Shown here one piece after another: positions 40,529 through 50,681 of a stretch of DNA of 64,000 bases (position 1 is its first letter; every line of letters begins with the position of its first letter). The DNA comes from Acidobacteriaceae bacterium (GTDB lineage: Bacteria; Acidobacteriota; Terriglobia; Terriglobales; Acidobacteriaceae), in assembly GCA_003134855.1 (NCBI GenBank), contig PLCS01000007.1:815011-879010 (forward strand), written 5' to 3'. A program made the position numbers and the translations under genes. The notes beneath the pieces were generated by a model that did not search any database, was not told the origin of the DNA, and saw only the letters and a program-made list of their open reading frames with translations.

Positions 40529-41230
40529 CGCAGTCTTAGTTGTTTATTTTGTTTGGCTTACATCAGCGAAAGACCCCGGAGTTCGGGCCTTTTCTGAGAA
40601 TCTCTTCCACCAGAGAATTTCTCCAGCCGCCAAATTCGGGCCCCAAAATAGGCCTTTTCTCTGACCTGATTATCGAAGGTCCGGTTTGTTGCAATTTGCT
40701 TTTCAGCACAAGCGGCGCCTTACACAGGCAAATCGCGTCTGGGGCCGGCCCGGACCAGCTGCGCAAAATCAACCTGTGGAGAATTGAGAGTAGCGAGTGA
40801 TCTGCTTGCCGAACACAAGGGCACTTCACCGTACAAATTCCGGTCGCGACCGGAGTACGGATAATCCCGGCGTTTTTCTCAGGCATGCGATTGCCACACC
40901 AATTCATTCAGTTGTCACTGATTCGCCCAATCAGTGGAACCACCGCAATGGGTGGCACAATTGCTGGGGTACAAGCGGAGCCGCGGATGATTTGTGTGCG
41001 TTGCGTGTGCAGAATCAGATACTAACCCTCAGCAAGCCGAGCTTCTGAATGATGTTTGAGCCCGTTCCTGGTACGTGAGGCCTCTGGTTCGGGACCAGAG
41101 GGTCGACTTCATGCACCCCTTTTAGAATGAGTCGTTTACAAAGGGGCAGTTGTTGAAGCTTATGGATCCTGAGGGAATTTACAGCTACAGAATCGTCTAC
41201 ATCGCTCTGGTGACCGCCGTTGGTTCTTCT

Positions 41231-41602
41231 TTATAAGCCACTTGCGGCTGGAGTTGTCTGAGACCGACCCCCTGGGTTTGCACCAGGGGGTTTGTCCGAG
41301 GCCCCCAACCTATTTCCGGGAACCTGGATTACTTCAGAGCCGCGGACAAGAGCGCCACAATACGCGTGGAAGAATGGCTTCTTCTCAATCGGGTCGCACT
41401 GCACCCCGCCAACATAGCCCCAGGGGGCGTAGAGCGTTCCGCCGCGGTTGAAGCGGACTTTGCAGACCCCCGCCTGCCCGGCGGCGATGGGGCAGCAATG
41501 TCCGCAGGAATAGCAGCGAACCCGGTTGCGGTCCAGCTTTTCGTATAACTTGTACGCCGCTTCGCCAACGTGCTGATCGAGAATTTCGTTCAGAGTTGAC
41601 AT
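41231..41602 (-). pseudogene. Truncated AmmeMemoRadiSam-type radical SAM protein (AmrS-like), N-terminal fragment
   Basis: MSTLNEILDQHVGEAAYKLYEKLDRNRVRCYSCGHCCPIAAGQAGVCKVRFNRGGTLYAPWGYVGGVQCDPIEKKPFFHAYCGAL matches the conserved N-terminus; the rest is unrelated and the radical-SAM CxxxCxxC is missing. Confidence 0.8.
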
Positions 41603-42133
41603 AAGAGCCCCACCATGAATTGAGCCCAAATGGCCACCAAAATGACCACCTACACGCTATCACCTTTCCTGTGCGCCGTCTGCGCAAGAGAAGTACGCGT
41701 CGTTGCAACTGGAGTGCCCGGTGGTTTTTGTGCCATCGGATGAGAGGCAGACTGGCCAAGGCGAACCCTTCTTCGCCCTGTCTCAAAAGGGGTCCGAAAG
41801 GCTACCCCGCAAACCCAACAAAATCAGTGGCCGAAATATCCCCGAGCCGCTCGTCGAGCACAGCACTCGATGAAATTGTCGGAATCGTCGCGTTCCGGTT
41901 GGTTGACCGGCTATTCGGACATTGGGCTGTGTTGGAGAGAGTGCGCCGACGCTCCTAGCAAAGACTCGTCGGAGGCAGAAAACGTCTGAAAAAGCAAACC
42001 AAGTTGTTGATATTTTACTACTTAGGAATGTCTACGGAAGATCACTCCCCTGAAGTCGGCCAGGGAGAATGAATCGACGATGCGCTGCGCATCACGGTGA
42101 AGCCAGCAGGTTGAACCGGAGAAAGCGGCGCTA

Positions 42134-43213
42134 TTACGGCTCGTCGCTATAGATGCCAATCTCCAGCTTGCTGCCTTCCCGCAGACGGGCGCGGAACATG
42201 CCGGGGGTATTGAAACTCCAGGCCAACTGGCCATCCGGAGTGAGGGCGATAACGCCGCCGTCGCCGTGCAGCGCTTCCAACTCCTTGTGGCTGACCTGGT
42301 CGGCAGCCTGCTGCAGCGAGAGGCCCTTGAAGGCCACCAGGTTGCAGACCTCGCGCGCCACGCCGAGGCGGATGAAAAACTCCCCGGCGCCGGTGGCGGA
42401 GACGGCGCAGGACTGGTTGGATGCGTAGGTGCCCGCGCCGATGATGGGCGAGTCGCCCACACGGCCCGGCATCTTGCCCTGCAGGCCGCCAGTGGAAGTG
42501 CCCGCAGCGAGATTGCCCAACCGGTCGAGCGCCACGACGCCCACGGTTCCGTACTCGTGCGCGCTGGGCGATTCCTCGATCTGTGCAACCGGCACAACTG
42601 GTCCTGGCGGAGGCGCGCCAGCGGGTCTCGGCGGCGCCGGGCGGCCTTCCTTTTTGAGTTGATTGAGCAGGGATTGCCAGCGGCTCTCCGTGAAAAAGAA
42701 ACTGGGGTCTACCTGCTCCAGGCCGGCTTGCACCGAAAAAGTGTCGGCTCCTGTGCCAATCAGCATCACGTGAGGCGACTTCTCCATGACGGCCCGCGCC
42801 AGGCTGATGGGGTGGCGGGTGCGCGTCACTCCGGCCACCGCGCCGGCCTTCAGATTCGAGCCGTCCATGATGGCCGCATCCAGTTCATTCTTTCCTTCGG
42901 CGGTAAAAACCGCGCCCCGGCCGGCGTTGAAGAGCGGATCGTCCTCAAGAATCCGGATCGCCGCCTCCACCGCATCGAGCGAAGAACCACCCTGGTCGAG
43001 CACCTTCGCGCCGGCTTCGGCGGCCTGCGCCAAGGAGGCTCGATAGGCGGCTTCCGCTTCTGGTTTCAATGCCGAGCGTTTGATCACTCCCGCTCCGCCG
43101 TGGACCTCGATTGCCCAGTGCCCGGCCGCCGGGGTGGACGGCTGCTGGGCCAACAGTAAACCGGCAGCTCCCACCATCCCCGCCAACACCCAAACCCGCC
43201 ATGCGGTTCTCAT
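42134..43213 (-). CDS. Exported isoaspartyl peptidase/L-asparaginase (Ntn hydrolase)
   Basis: AIEVHGGAGVIKR, SLDAVEAAIRILEDDPLFNAGRGAVFTAEGKNELDAAIMDG, HEYGTVGVVALDRLGNLAAGTSTGG autocleavage Thr. Confidence 0.95.
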   Translation of the reverse strand: MRTAWRVWVLAGMVGAAGLLLAQQPSTPAAGHWAIEVHGGAGVIKRSALKPEAEAAYRASLAQAAEAGAKVLDQGGSSLDAVEAAIRILEDDPLFNAGRGAVFTAEGKNELDAAIMDGSNLKAGAVAGVTRTRHPISLARAVMEKSPHVMLIGTGADTFSVQAGLEQVDPSFFFTESRWQSLLNQLKKEGRPAPPRPAGAPPPGPVVPVAQIEESPSAHEYGTVGVVALDRLGNLAAGTSTGGLQGKMPGRVGDSPIIGAGTYASNQSCAVSATGAGEFFIRLGVAREVCNLVAFKGLSLQQAADQVSHKELEALHGDGGVIALTPDGQLAWSFNTPGMFRARLREGSKLEIGIYSDEP

Positions 43214-43254
43214 CGCTTTGAGTCTCCTCTTTCATCCATCCCGCCTGAAACATA

Positions 43255-44577
43255 CTATTGCCGCACAATCACGCCGCCCTTCATGACGAAGCTGACGCGT
43301 TCCACCGCTGAAATATCCTCCAGCGGATTGCCGGGGACAGCGATGACGTCCGCCAAGTACCCGGGCTTGAGTTGGCCGATCTGTCCCTCCCAGCCGAGGA
43401 GTTTCGCTCCCTGGATCAAGTCAGCCTGCAAAACGGCCAGCGGCTTCATGCCATAGCGGACCATCAGTTCCAGCTCCCGAGCCTGGGCGCCGTGCGGGAA
43501 AGGGCCTACGTCCGAACCGACCGCAAAGGGAATGCCGGCGGCGATCTGTCGCTTGAACTCGCGAATCTTGTAGTCGAGCAGAGCCCTCTCGCGCGCGGCC
43601 ACGGCGGGCGATGGAGCGTGCTCGGCGAAATACTCGAAGATGGCGAAGGTGGGCACGGCGGGGATCTGCTTTTCGCGCATCAGGCGCATCGTTTCATCGC
43701 TCAGCTGGGTCGCGTGGTCGATGGAAGCAACTCCCGCCTGGACGGCGTAGAGGGTGCCGGGCTCGCCCATGGCGTGAACCGCAACGCCTGTACCCAGGCG
43801 GTGGGCTTCCTCGACAGCGGCGGCCAGTTGCGCCTCCGTGTACTGGTAGGGAGTGTGCAACTCGCCGTCGATCAGACGGTCAGGCCCGGTCTCGTAGATC
43901 TTGGCGAAGTCGGAACCCTCCTTGTGCTGGGCGCGCATCACGGCGATGAGCTGCTCGATGGAGTTGGCATAATCGGCATTCGACAGGATGTGCTGGGCGG
44001 GATTGAAGTGAATGGCGTCTTCGTGGCCGCCCAGGATGTCGATGGCGTTGCCGCTCACCCGCAGGCGGGGTCCAAGGATAAGTCCCTGGTTGATGGCGTT
44101 GCGCACTGCGCTGTCGGCCGAGCCGGCGCCTTCCGTCCCCATGTCGCGCTCGGCGGTGAATCCGGCCAGAAGGTCGGCCTTGGCGGCTTGCTCGGCTAAA
44201 ATGGTGCGCCAGGGAACGGACTCCTCCACCGTCTGCAGGTCTTCCGCGCCGGGATGCAGGAAAAGATGAACGTGGGCATCGATCAATCCTGGGAGCAGTG
44301 TAGCGTCGCCCAGGTCGATGATTCTGGCGCCCAGCGAATGATCCACGGATGTGCCTGCCGCGCGAATGCGGTCGCCCTCGACAAGGATTTCGCCGGGCTG
44401 AACAAGAGTGCCGGTGTCAACCTGGAGAAGGCGGGCGGCGTGGAGCACAATCGGCGTTGCTGCCGGGATCATTGGCTGCTGCGCTCGAGCTGCGCAAGCA
44501 AGGGCCAAAGCCACGGCGCATCCAGACGCAAGAGCTGCCCGGAATAGCCAGCGAATACTCAGAGAAAAACTCGTCAT
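43255..44577 (-). CDS. Exported amidohydrolase (imidazolonepropionase-like)
   Basis: ATLLPGLIDAHVHLFLHPGAEDLQ, VAVHAMGEPGTLYAVQAGVASIDHATQLSDETM, FAVGSDVGPFPHGAQARELELMVRYGMKPLAVLQ. Confidence 0.92.
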   Translation of the reverse strand: MTSFSLSIRWLFRAALASGCAVALALACAARAQQPMIPAATPIVLHAARLLQVDTGTLVQPGEILVEGDRIRAAGTSVDHSLGARIIDLGDATLLPGLIDAHVHLFLHPGAEDLQTVEESVPWRTILAEQAAKADLLAGFTAERDMGTEGAGSADSAVRNAINQGLILGPRLRVSGNAIDILGGHEDAIHFNPAQHILSNADYANSIEQLIAVMRAQHKEGSDFAKIYETGPDRLIDGELHTPYQYTEAQLAAAVEEAHRLGTGVAVHAMGEPGTLYAVQAGVASIDHATQLSDETMRLMREKQIPAVPTFAIFEYFAEHAPSPAVAARERALLDYKIREFKRQIAAGIPFAVGSDVGPFPHGAQARELELMVRYGMKPLAVLQADLIQGAKLLGWEGQIGQLKPGYLADVIAVPGNPLEDISAVERVSFVMKGGVIVRQ

Positions 44578-44653
44578 GGATAAGACTATGCCGCATTAAT
44601 CTCAGTTTGTCGATGGCCAGTTTCGCAGTGGGACAACCTGGACCGTATCGAAC

Positions 44654-44924
44654 TAGGGCCTGTTCCCACTACCCCGGTGGGCGGCGACGGGAGCCAATTT
44701 TTCTCAGATCGAGGAATGAGGAGTGACGGATACCGGGTGTATCCTAGCGACGATGGACGAAGAGCTGGGGAAAATTGGCTCCGTCCCTTCGGGCTGCTGC
44801 GAAAATCCGGCCATACTTCATTCTTGCCCTCGACGGTGGACCCGCCACAGCCTTCGGGCTCGGCTTCGTCTGGCCGGATTTTCGCTGGCAGCGCCACCCG
44901 CCGGGGTAGTGTGAACAGGCCCTA
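44654..44924. mobile_element. MITE-like non-autonomous element with 33-bp imperfect TIRs
   Basis: Left tagggcctgttcccactaccccggtgggcggcg (44654-44686); right end reverse-complemented tagggcctgttcacactaccccggcgggtggcg (44892-44924), 30/33 match. Internal inverted segments gacgggagccaattttt / ggaaaattggctccgtc. No transposase. Confidence 0.8.
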
Positions 44925-45935
44925 ATCAGGCTCGTCCACCGGCGACGCCGTCCTGCCCGGCCCCACAATCCCATACTTCCAATCCAGAAATTTCTGTAAC
45001 TCCTCCGGCAAATGCTCCGCAAGCTCCTGCCAGGTCAGCACACTCAACCGCACCCGCAACTCCGCCGACCTCACCGCCGCCAGCACCTCGTACCACGCTT
45101 CCCGCAAGTCGGGCCGCCGATCGTCATGCACCACGCAAAAGCTGCACCCCTCCGCATACGCCGCCAGCACGTTGCGAATCAGTTGGTACCCGGCATACCC
45201 GCTCTCAACGGCTGAAGCGGGACTCATCTCTCTGGCGGGCTCGGGCCGTTCGGCCGAAAACTCCTGTGAATAATCCTCCGGATACGCCGTCGCCTCTCTC
45301 CGCCTCTTCGTCGCCAACTCCACCCGCGGAAGCAGCTCCCGCTCGAAGACGGCATCGAAGTCCCGGTACCCCTCCACCACGGCCGCGGCCCTCGTCTGAA
45401 AATCCCCCTCCGTCAGCTTGGCCTCCACCAGCAGCGAACCTAGCCGCATATCCACTTCGGTGCGATCGCTTCGACCGCTTGCCAACGGCACCCGCGCCTT
45501 CCATCCAAAGACCGGCGGTTCGTCCCCTTCGACTCCCAGCACACGCCGCACCGTCACCGACTCCGCCACTCCCGGCGTGCAAAACACATTCATCAGCAGC
45601 GCATCGGAGCTCATGGACGAGTCCAGCTCCCGCCAGCGCCGCTCGGCCTTGGGCAGCGAACGCCCCTGCGCATGAATCTTGTCGAACCGCCGCATCCACT
45701 CCGGCCGCGCCGCAATTGCTTCAAAGGCCGCGTCGAAAAAGTTCCCGTGCCGCAGGCTTTCCGGCGCATACACAATCACCGGGGGATCGCCGTAGCTCTC
45801 GACGTGCGCACGTCCCTGCGACCACCGCCTGTTGCGCAGGCACAGTTCGAGCCGGAGTTGGCTCGCATATCCACCTCCAACGTCGCAATGAACGCCGCAG
45901 ACGACCGATCCAATTTTAAATGTCGGGGTGTTCAT
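44922..45935 (-). CDS. PD-(D/E)XK nuclease-like protein (PGN_0703-type restriction endonuclease fold)
   Basis: TEVDMRLGSLLVEAKLTEGDFQTRAAAVVEGYRDF (D...ExK), GYQLIRNVLAAYAEGCSFCVVHDDRRPDLREAWYEVLAAV, LTWQELAEHLP; start 45935 overlaps the upstream stop. Confidence 0.75.
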   Translation of the reverse strand: MNTPTFKIGSVVCGVHCDVGGGYASQLRLELCLRNRRWSQGRAHVESYGDPPVIVYAPESLRHGNFFDAAFEAIAARPEWMRRFDKIHAQGRSLPKAERRWRELDSSMSSDALLMNVFCTPGVAESVTVRRVLGVEGDEPPVFGWKARVPLASGRSDRTEVDMRLGSLLVEAKLTEGDFQTRAAAVVEGYRDFDAVFERELLPRVELATKRRREATAYPEDYSQEFSAERPEPAREMSPASAVESGYAGYQLIRNVLAAYAEGCSFCVVHDDRRPDLREAWYEVLAAVRSAELRVRLSVLTWQELAEHLPEELQKFLDWKYGIVGPGRTASPVDEPD

Positions 45936-47659
45936 CCTGCTTCCCCCAAACTGTACGCAGGCAACGTGGTCAGGCGTCCGTCCTCGACTGGGCCACCCAC
46001 AGTGAAATGGTAGAAGCTCTGCCAATCGCGCGAAGAGATGCCGAACACCTCGTGAACCGGATCATCGAAGTAGCAGCCGATCCCGGTAGCACGAATGCCC
46101 GCCTCCTCCGCCTCGAGGTACAGCACCTGGCCCACGAGCCCGGCCTCCCAGAAGAGATTTCGGTAGAAGCCGGCGCCATACACAACCAAACTGTCCATAT
46201 ATTCGGCGATCATCCCAAGGCTGAAGGCCCCGTCCCCCGCAATGTCTTGACCGCAGGAGACGCTCGCGGCCAGAGTACGGTAGTCACCCTCCTTCAATAG
46301 GAATAGCGGAAGGCCATGCGGACACGACGGAAGGCGTTGCCACAGGAACTCAGGCCGCATAGCCTGCCGGAGTGTCTCGACCTTTTCCGGATCCCGAGCG
46401 AGCACGTAGAGACCGGTTGGCAAGTTGTTCACGCGGTGCACGAAGAGGCCCAGGTGGATGCGTGGGCGCCAGGGTAGGGCGTCCCACGGCATAGATCGGC
46501 CGTCTCGGGTGGGTACGAGACGAGCCATCATCCGGAAGAAGGTCGCCGCAGGAATCGCTGTGGCCCCGTCCATGCTCACCGCGCTCCTGCGCCCCAGGAT
46601 GACTTTTTCCGCAGTGAAGGCCCCGGACCGAACTGGCGCCCCGAAGAGCTCTTCCTCCGAAGGGAACCTGGAGAACTCTTCGTCCGCCGCAATCCTCGAA
46701 TTCTTAGTGGCAGCAGCCACTTGGTCGATCACTGGCCAATCGACGCCGTGCTCGGGACTCAGCACGTTAGCTGTGCCGTACCACTGAGAATTGGCCATTT
46801 GGGTTACCAACTCTTTGGACAGGCAGAGGCCCCGGTCGCTGGCCCATTTCTCCCTGAACACAAGCGCCACGAGTTCGGGATGCTCCCGCTCCGCGCCGGT
46901 GTGGTCGGCCACGTGGTCGAGTCCGAGAAGTTGGGCCACGGCGGCGCTATCCACACGGTCGAGGAGGCGGATTTTCCACCCGATGGCAGCCGCCGCGAAT
47001 CGCATCGTCCCCAACGCATGGCCGACATCGTGTTGGCAGTACCGGAACGCACGCTCGCCATACTTCCAGGCCTCCCGCCAAAAAATGGACGACAGCCCCA
47101 CGAGGAATGAACCCTCCGGAAACGCTGCTGTCAAGGCCGCCCAAACCGAGGGATCAAAGTCCGCTCGAAGCTCCAGACCGTGCGCCTTCGATGCATAGTG
47201 GTATACGCCGGGACGGTCGTGGATAGCATCCATCGACGGCAAGAGGACGTATCCCTCCGTCGGGTGGAGATTCCCGCTAGACGGATTGGCACGCAGAGGC
47301 CATGTGGTTCCCTCGAACTGTTTCCAAGCTGTGAGCGAGAGTGCGTATCGCAAGAAGAGTGAGATGGAGTCGGCCGAAAGCGGAGCCGGCACCGCGTTGT
47401 TTGGGACATAGAGCTGCCAGAACGGAAGCTCTCGCCCCTCCTCGGGGAGAGGAAGGCGAACCAGCGGCGCTCCGTCGTAACGGCGGAACGGATCTGGCTG
47501 TTTAGCCCAATCCAGGTATCCAAGCGAGGCGGCATAGCGGTGGTAGTGGTGCTTCGTTCTCTCGTGGTAAGCTACCACGACTTGTTCGGACGGAAGGTCG
47601 AGGTCGTCCCTATCCGTCTTCAGCGTAAATTCAGGAGGAGTATTTGCTTCCATGACCAT
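45932..47659 (-). CDS. SagB-type dehydrogenase with duplicated nitroreductase-like domains
   Basis: FLRYALSLTAWKQFEGTTWPLRANPSSGNLHPTEGYVLLP ... YHYASKAHGLELR; second copy VILGRRSAVSMDGATAIPAATFFRMMARLVP ... RPRIHLGLFVHRVNNLPTGLYVL ... SLGMIAEYM. Confidence 0.88.
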   Translation of the reverse strand: MVMEANTPPEFTLKTDRDDLDLPSEQVVVAYHERTKHHYHRYAASLGYLDWAKQPDPFRRYDGAPLVRLPLPEEGRELPFWQLYVPNNAVPAPLSADSISLFLRYALSLTAWKQFEGTTWPLRANPSSGNLHPTEGYVLLPSMDAIHDRPGVYHYASKAHGLELRADFDPSVWAALTAAFPEGSFLVGLSSIFWREAWKYGERAFRYCQHDVGHALGTMRFAAAAIGWKIRLLDRVDSAAVAQLLGLDHVADHTGAEREHPELVALVFREKWASDRGLCLSKELVTQMANSQWYGTANVLSPEHGVDWPVIDQVAAATKNSRIAADEEFSRFPSEEELFGAPVRSGAFTAEKVILGRRSAVSMDGATAIPAATFFRMMARLVPTRDGRSMPWDALPWRPRIHLGLFVHRVNNLPTGLYVLARDPEKVETLRQAMRPEFLWQRLPSCPHGLPLFLLKEGDYRTLAASVSCGQDIAGDGAFSLGMIAEYMDSLVVYGAGFYRNLFWEAGLVGQVLYLEAEEAGIRATGIGCYFDDPVHEVFGISSRDWQSFYHFTVGGPVEDGRLTTLPAYSLGEAG

Positions 47660-47964
47660 CGTTGCCTTCCCGTCACGTGTGGGTAAATGCCTCGTATAGA
47701 TGAAGGTCAACATCGAATGCCCGGGAGCTCGTGGCGGAGATCTACCCGGCGCATTGGGAGTACAACCTTACCAGGATCCAATCCGCCCTCAACGATAGGT
47801 CTCTCTCAGTATCTGCATAACAGATTGTAGCGTAACAAAAATCGCCGATCTACTGTCTAAAGAAACCTATCCTTTACACGAAGGACCGGGCTCGGGAATG
47901 CAATTGAGAGGTTTCTGGATGTGTGTTCGGTAATACGTCCGCGATGCACTAATCATACGGGGCT

Positions 47965-48174
47965 TCATTGAGCAGCGCGAGAGAATCGGACCACAAGGCC
48001 GAGTAATAGCAGGATGCCGGCGAAGAGTTCACACAATAACCACATGGGAACAGAGCGATCATTCAATCCAACCCAAGACGCACGACCGAAGAAGCATCCG
48101 GCCAATCCGAACCCCGCTCCAATGAAAATGAGCATCAACCCGAGAATTCGCATAAATCCTCGTCTCCCCTTCAT
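47965..48174 (-). CDS. Small two-TM membrane protein
   Basis: RILGLMLIFIGAGFGLAGCFFG...VPMWLLCELFAGILLLLGLVVRF. Confidence 0.5.
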   Translation of the reverse strand: MKGRRGFMRILGLMLIFIGAGFGLAGCFFGRASWVGLNDRSVPMWLLCELFAGILLLLGLVVRFSRAAQ

Positions 48175-48416
48175 CTGTTAATTCTCGACGACAAACCGAC
48201 CTGCAACCGCACCTTTTCTTCTCAATCCTGGCACGAAGCATATACCGCCGGAGCTCCGGTTGCGTAGTCGCCCACTCTTCCCTTTCCCAGATATTCGTCT
48301 CGGAGAGAATTCGAGACCGGCCGCAGGCCGGGTCGGGGAAGAGTAACCGGTAATTCGCCCGAAACTCGGGGAAAGTCCGGCCATCTGCGCCCGAGATTCA
48401 CGTTCATATTTGGACC

Positions 48417-48770
48417 TCATCGAAGCTGCGGAATAGGAAGTTGTGGAGATGGCCCTTCTCGATCGAGCGCCTGTAGCCAAGCTCGAACGCTTTCGCGAAG
48501 GGCCTCGACTGCTATACCTCCATAAGCAGCGGGAAATGAATCAAGCCGGCGCAATGCTGCGCGCAGCAGCGATGCGGTGCCTCTAAAGTTCTTCCGCTGA
48601 AGGTGGTGAAACGCTGCCGTAATTTGAATCAAAGCCTGCAAAAACGTCTTCTCTGGCTCCTCACACTTCAGCCAGATATCTTTCCAGTGCTCGTGAGCGA
48701 GGAAAAACTCCTCGTTCTTGTAGCATCGCAGACCTTCCGCAAGGGCCACGCAACTCCAGTCAAGTGGCAT
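48417..48770 (-). CDS. DUF309-like protein
   Basis: LAEGLRCYKNEEFFLAHEHWKDIWLKCEEPEKTFLQALIQITAAFHHLQRKNFRGTASLL; start at 48770. Confidence 0.85.
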   Translation of the reverse strand: MPLDWSCVALAEGLRCYKNEEFFLAHEHWKDIWLKCEEPEKTFLQALIQITAAFHHLQRKNFRGTASLLRAALRRLDSFPAAYGGIAVEALRESVRAWLQALDREGPSPQLPIPQLR

Positions 48771-49002
48771 CGTTCCCACATTATCATTCAGCGTCTCACA
48801 ATCCCGGGCGCATCGCTGGAACGGGAGGCCGCCCCATCCGGAGCAGTCTCGGTAGCCGGGGCGGCCAGAGACTCGGGGGTGTAAACCAGGTTGGGGACGA
48901 GTGGCCGGTGATCCAGCCGGAACAAAGCCAATCTCTTCGGCGCATGCGTGGTCCGGCGGCAACGGATTCTGCTCTCGAGTGGAAGACGCCGGAGCAGAGT
49001 AG

Positions 49003-49755
49003 CTACTCCCAACGAAAGACCTTTGCCGAGAGCACCGTGCAAAAGAGAAACGATACGGTCATCGCCGCGACATCGCCCATGTGGGTGAACCATCTGTCGC
49101 CATTCCAGATCCCCTTGAGCAGGTTTACGGCGTAGGTAAGCGGGAGGGCACGAGCGACAGCATGCAGTGCCGGCGGGAGAGCTTCAACGGGTACAAACAG
49201 TCCCGAGACAGCGATCATGGGATACAGAATGACGGCACCGATGGGCTGCGCAAAGCGCGCGGTAGGAACGATACTGGCGATGAGAAAGCCGACAGAGAGA
49301 ATGCTCCAGGTGCTGATCAAGAGCGCAATGGTGAAGGAGAACCATGGAACATTGACGCCGGCCGGGAAGTAGCGCCTGCCCGCCATCAACATCAGGGCTA
49401 GCGTTGCCGCGGTGAGCATCAGCTTGACGATCACGTGGGCGGTGAGGATTGTGTATGGGCGAAGCGGCGTAGCCCGCAGCCGCTTGAGGATGCCGCCTTC
49501 GCGGTAGATGGAGATGATGGTGACCAGCGAAAGAACGGCGCTGATGGCGATCAGAAGCGACACAAGAACCGGGAGACCGGCGCCGGAAAGTCCACCGCCT
49601 GGGAATGAGGATGGCGCGAGTTTGTGGTTGGTGACGCGACCCAACACAACGAAGAGCAGCACGGGAACACCGATGGTGCCGATTGCGCCAAGCGGCTCGC
49701 GCAGAAAGACCTTGATCTCAATCCAAGTCAGCTTCCAGAGCCCACGCAGCATCAT
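49003..49755 (-). CDS. ABC-2 type transporter permease
   Basis: Six-TM pattern, ISIYREGGILKRLRATPLRP, LYPMIAVSGLFVPVEALP; next to an ATPase gene. Confidence 0.9.
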   Translation of the reverse strand: MMLRGLWKLTWIEIKVFLREPLGAIGTIGVPVLLFVVLGRVTNHKLAPSSFPGGGLSGAGLPVLVSLLIAISAVLSLVTIISIYREGGILKRLRATPLRPYTILTAHVIVKLMLTAATLALMLMAGRRYFPAGVNVPWFSFTIALLISTWSILSVGFLIASIVPTARFAQPIGAVILYPMIAVSGLFVPVEALPPALHAVARALPLTYAVNLLKGIWNGDRWFTHMGDVAAMTVSFLFCTVLSAKVFRWE

Positions 49756-49763
49756 TGTGTTTC

Positions 49764-50681
49764 CTACTCGCGAATGGAGCGACCAGTCAGCTTGAGAAAA
49801 ACGTCCTCAAGGTTGGGTAGAATTGTCCGGAAATCCGTGACCCGAATCCGATTTTCCGACAAACAATGAATCACCTCTGTAACGAAATCGTCGCCGCGGC
49901 CGCCAATCGTGAATCGCTTGTCGATGCAGGTCACCGACTCAACTCCTGAGATCTGCTGAAAGAGCTCTTTAGCGGTCGCATTCTCCGTATCGAGAACGAC
50001 AGTTCGCTCCGGGCAATGCCGGGCGACTAGTCCCTCCGGCGTGTCGATGTCGATGATCCGGCCGTGCTCCATGATGGCTACGCGGTCGCATAGACGCTCG
50101 GCTTCCTCCATCAGATGCGTTGTCAGGAAAACCGTCTTGCCGCGTTCGCGAATGCCGCGCACCAGATCCCAGATGGCGCAGCGAGCCTGAGGGTCAAGAC
50201 CGGTGGTGAGTTCGTCGAGAAACACCACTTCCGGATCGTTGATCAATGCCAGGGCGATAAACAGCCGCTGCTTCTGGCCTCCGGAGAGGTTCATGAACCA
50301 TGAGCCCCGCTTATCGGAGAGGCCGAGCTGTTCGAGCAGGCGCTCACCATCGACTGCTTTCTTCCGGTAAAGCGATGCCCACAGGTCGACCGCCTCCCAG
50401 ACCTTGATTCTCTTCTGCAACTGCGCCTGCTGGAGCTGCACGCCGATCCGCTCCTGCAGTTTGTAGACCTGACGAAAGGGATCGAGGCCGAGAACCGCAA
50501 TGGCGCCGCGGTCGGGCTTGCGAAGCCCTTCGATGCACTCCATGGTGGTGGTCTTTCCCGCTCCGTTGGGGCCGATTAGACCGAAGATCTCCCCTTCGTT
50601 GACCTCGAAAGACGCCTCCTCAACGGCAACGGTTGAGCCGTAGGTCTTGCGGACACCGGAGATTTGAATGACTGGAGGCAT
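49764..50681 (-). CDS. ABC transporter ATP-binding protein
   Basis: GLIGPNGAGKTTTMECIEGL, LSGGQKQRLFIALALINDPEVVFLDELTTGLDPQAR. Confidence 0.96.
   Translation of the reverse strand: MPPVIQISGVRKTYGSTVAVEEASFEVNEGEIFGLIGPNGAGKTTTMECIEGLRKPDRGAIAVLGLDPFRQVYKLQERIGVQLQQAQLQKRIKVWEAVDLWASLYRKKAVDGERLLEQLGLSDKRGSWFMNLSGGQKQRLFIALALINDPEVVFLDELTTGLDPQARCAIWDLVRGIRERGKTVFLTTHLMEEAERLCDRVAIMEHGRIIDIDTPEGLVARHCPERTVVLDTENATAKELFQQISGVESVTCIDKRFTIGGRGDDFVTEVIHCLSENRIRVTDFRTILPNLEDVFLKLTGRSIRE

Noticed and set aside
40563-40907. 114-aa minus ORF downstream of tRNA-Ser
   Set aside because: No recognisable family, atypical composition; probably noncoding or decayed sequence.
47722-47821. Plus-strand open stretch reading NARELVAEIYPAHWEYNLTRIQSALNDRSLSVSA*
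   Set aside because: Protein-like but only about 33 codons, no start and no family I can name; too weak to call a pseudogene.
45932-50681. Complete RiPP cluster around the SagB-type gene plus ABC transporter
   Set aside because: No YcaO/cyclodehydratase or convincing precursor peptide found; the ABC pair is separated by DUF309 and small ORFs.
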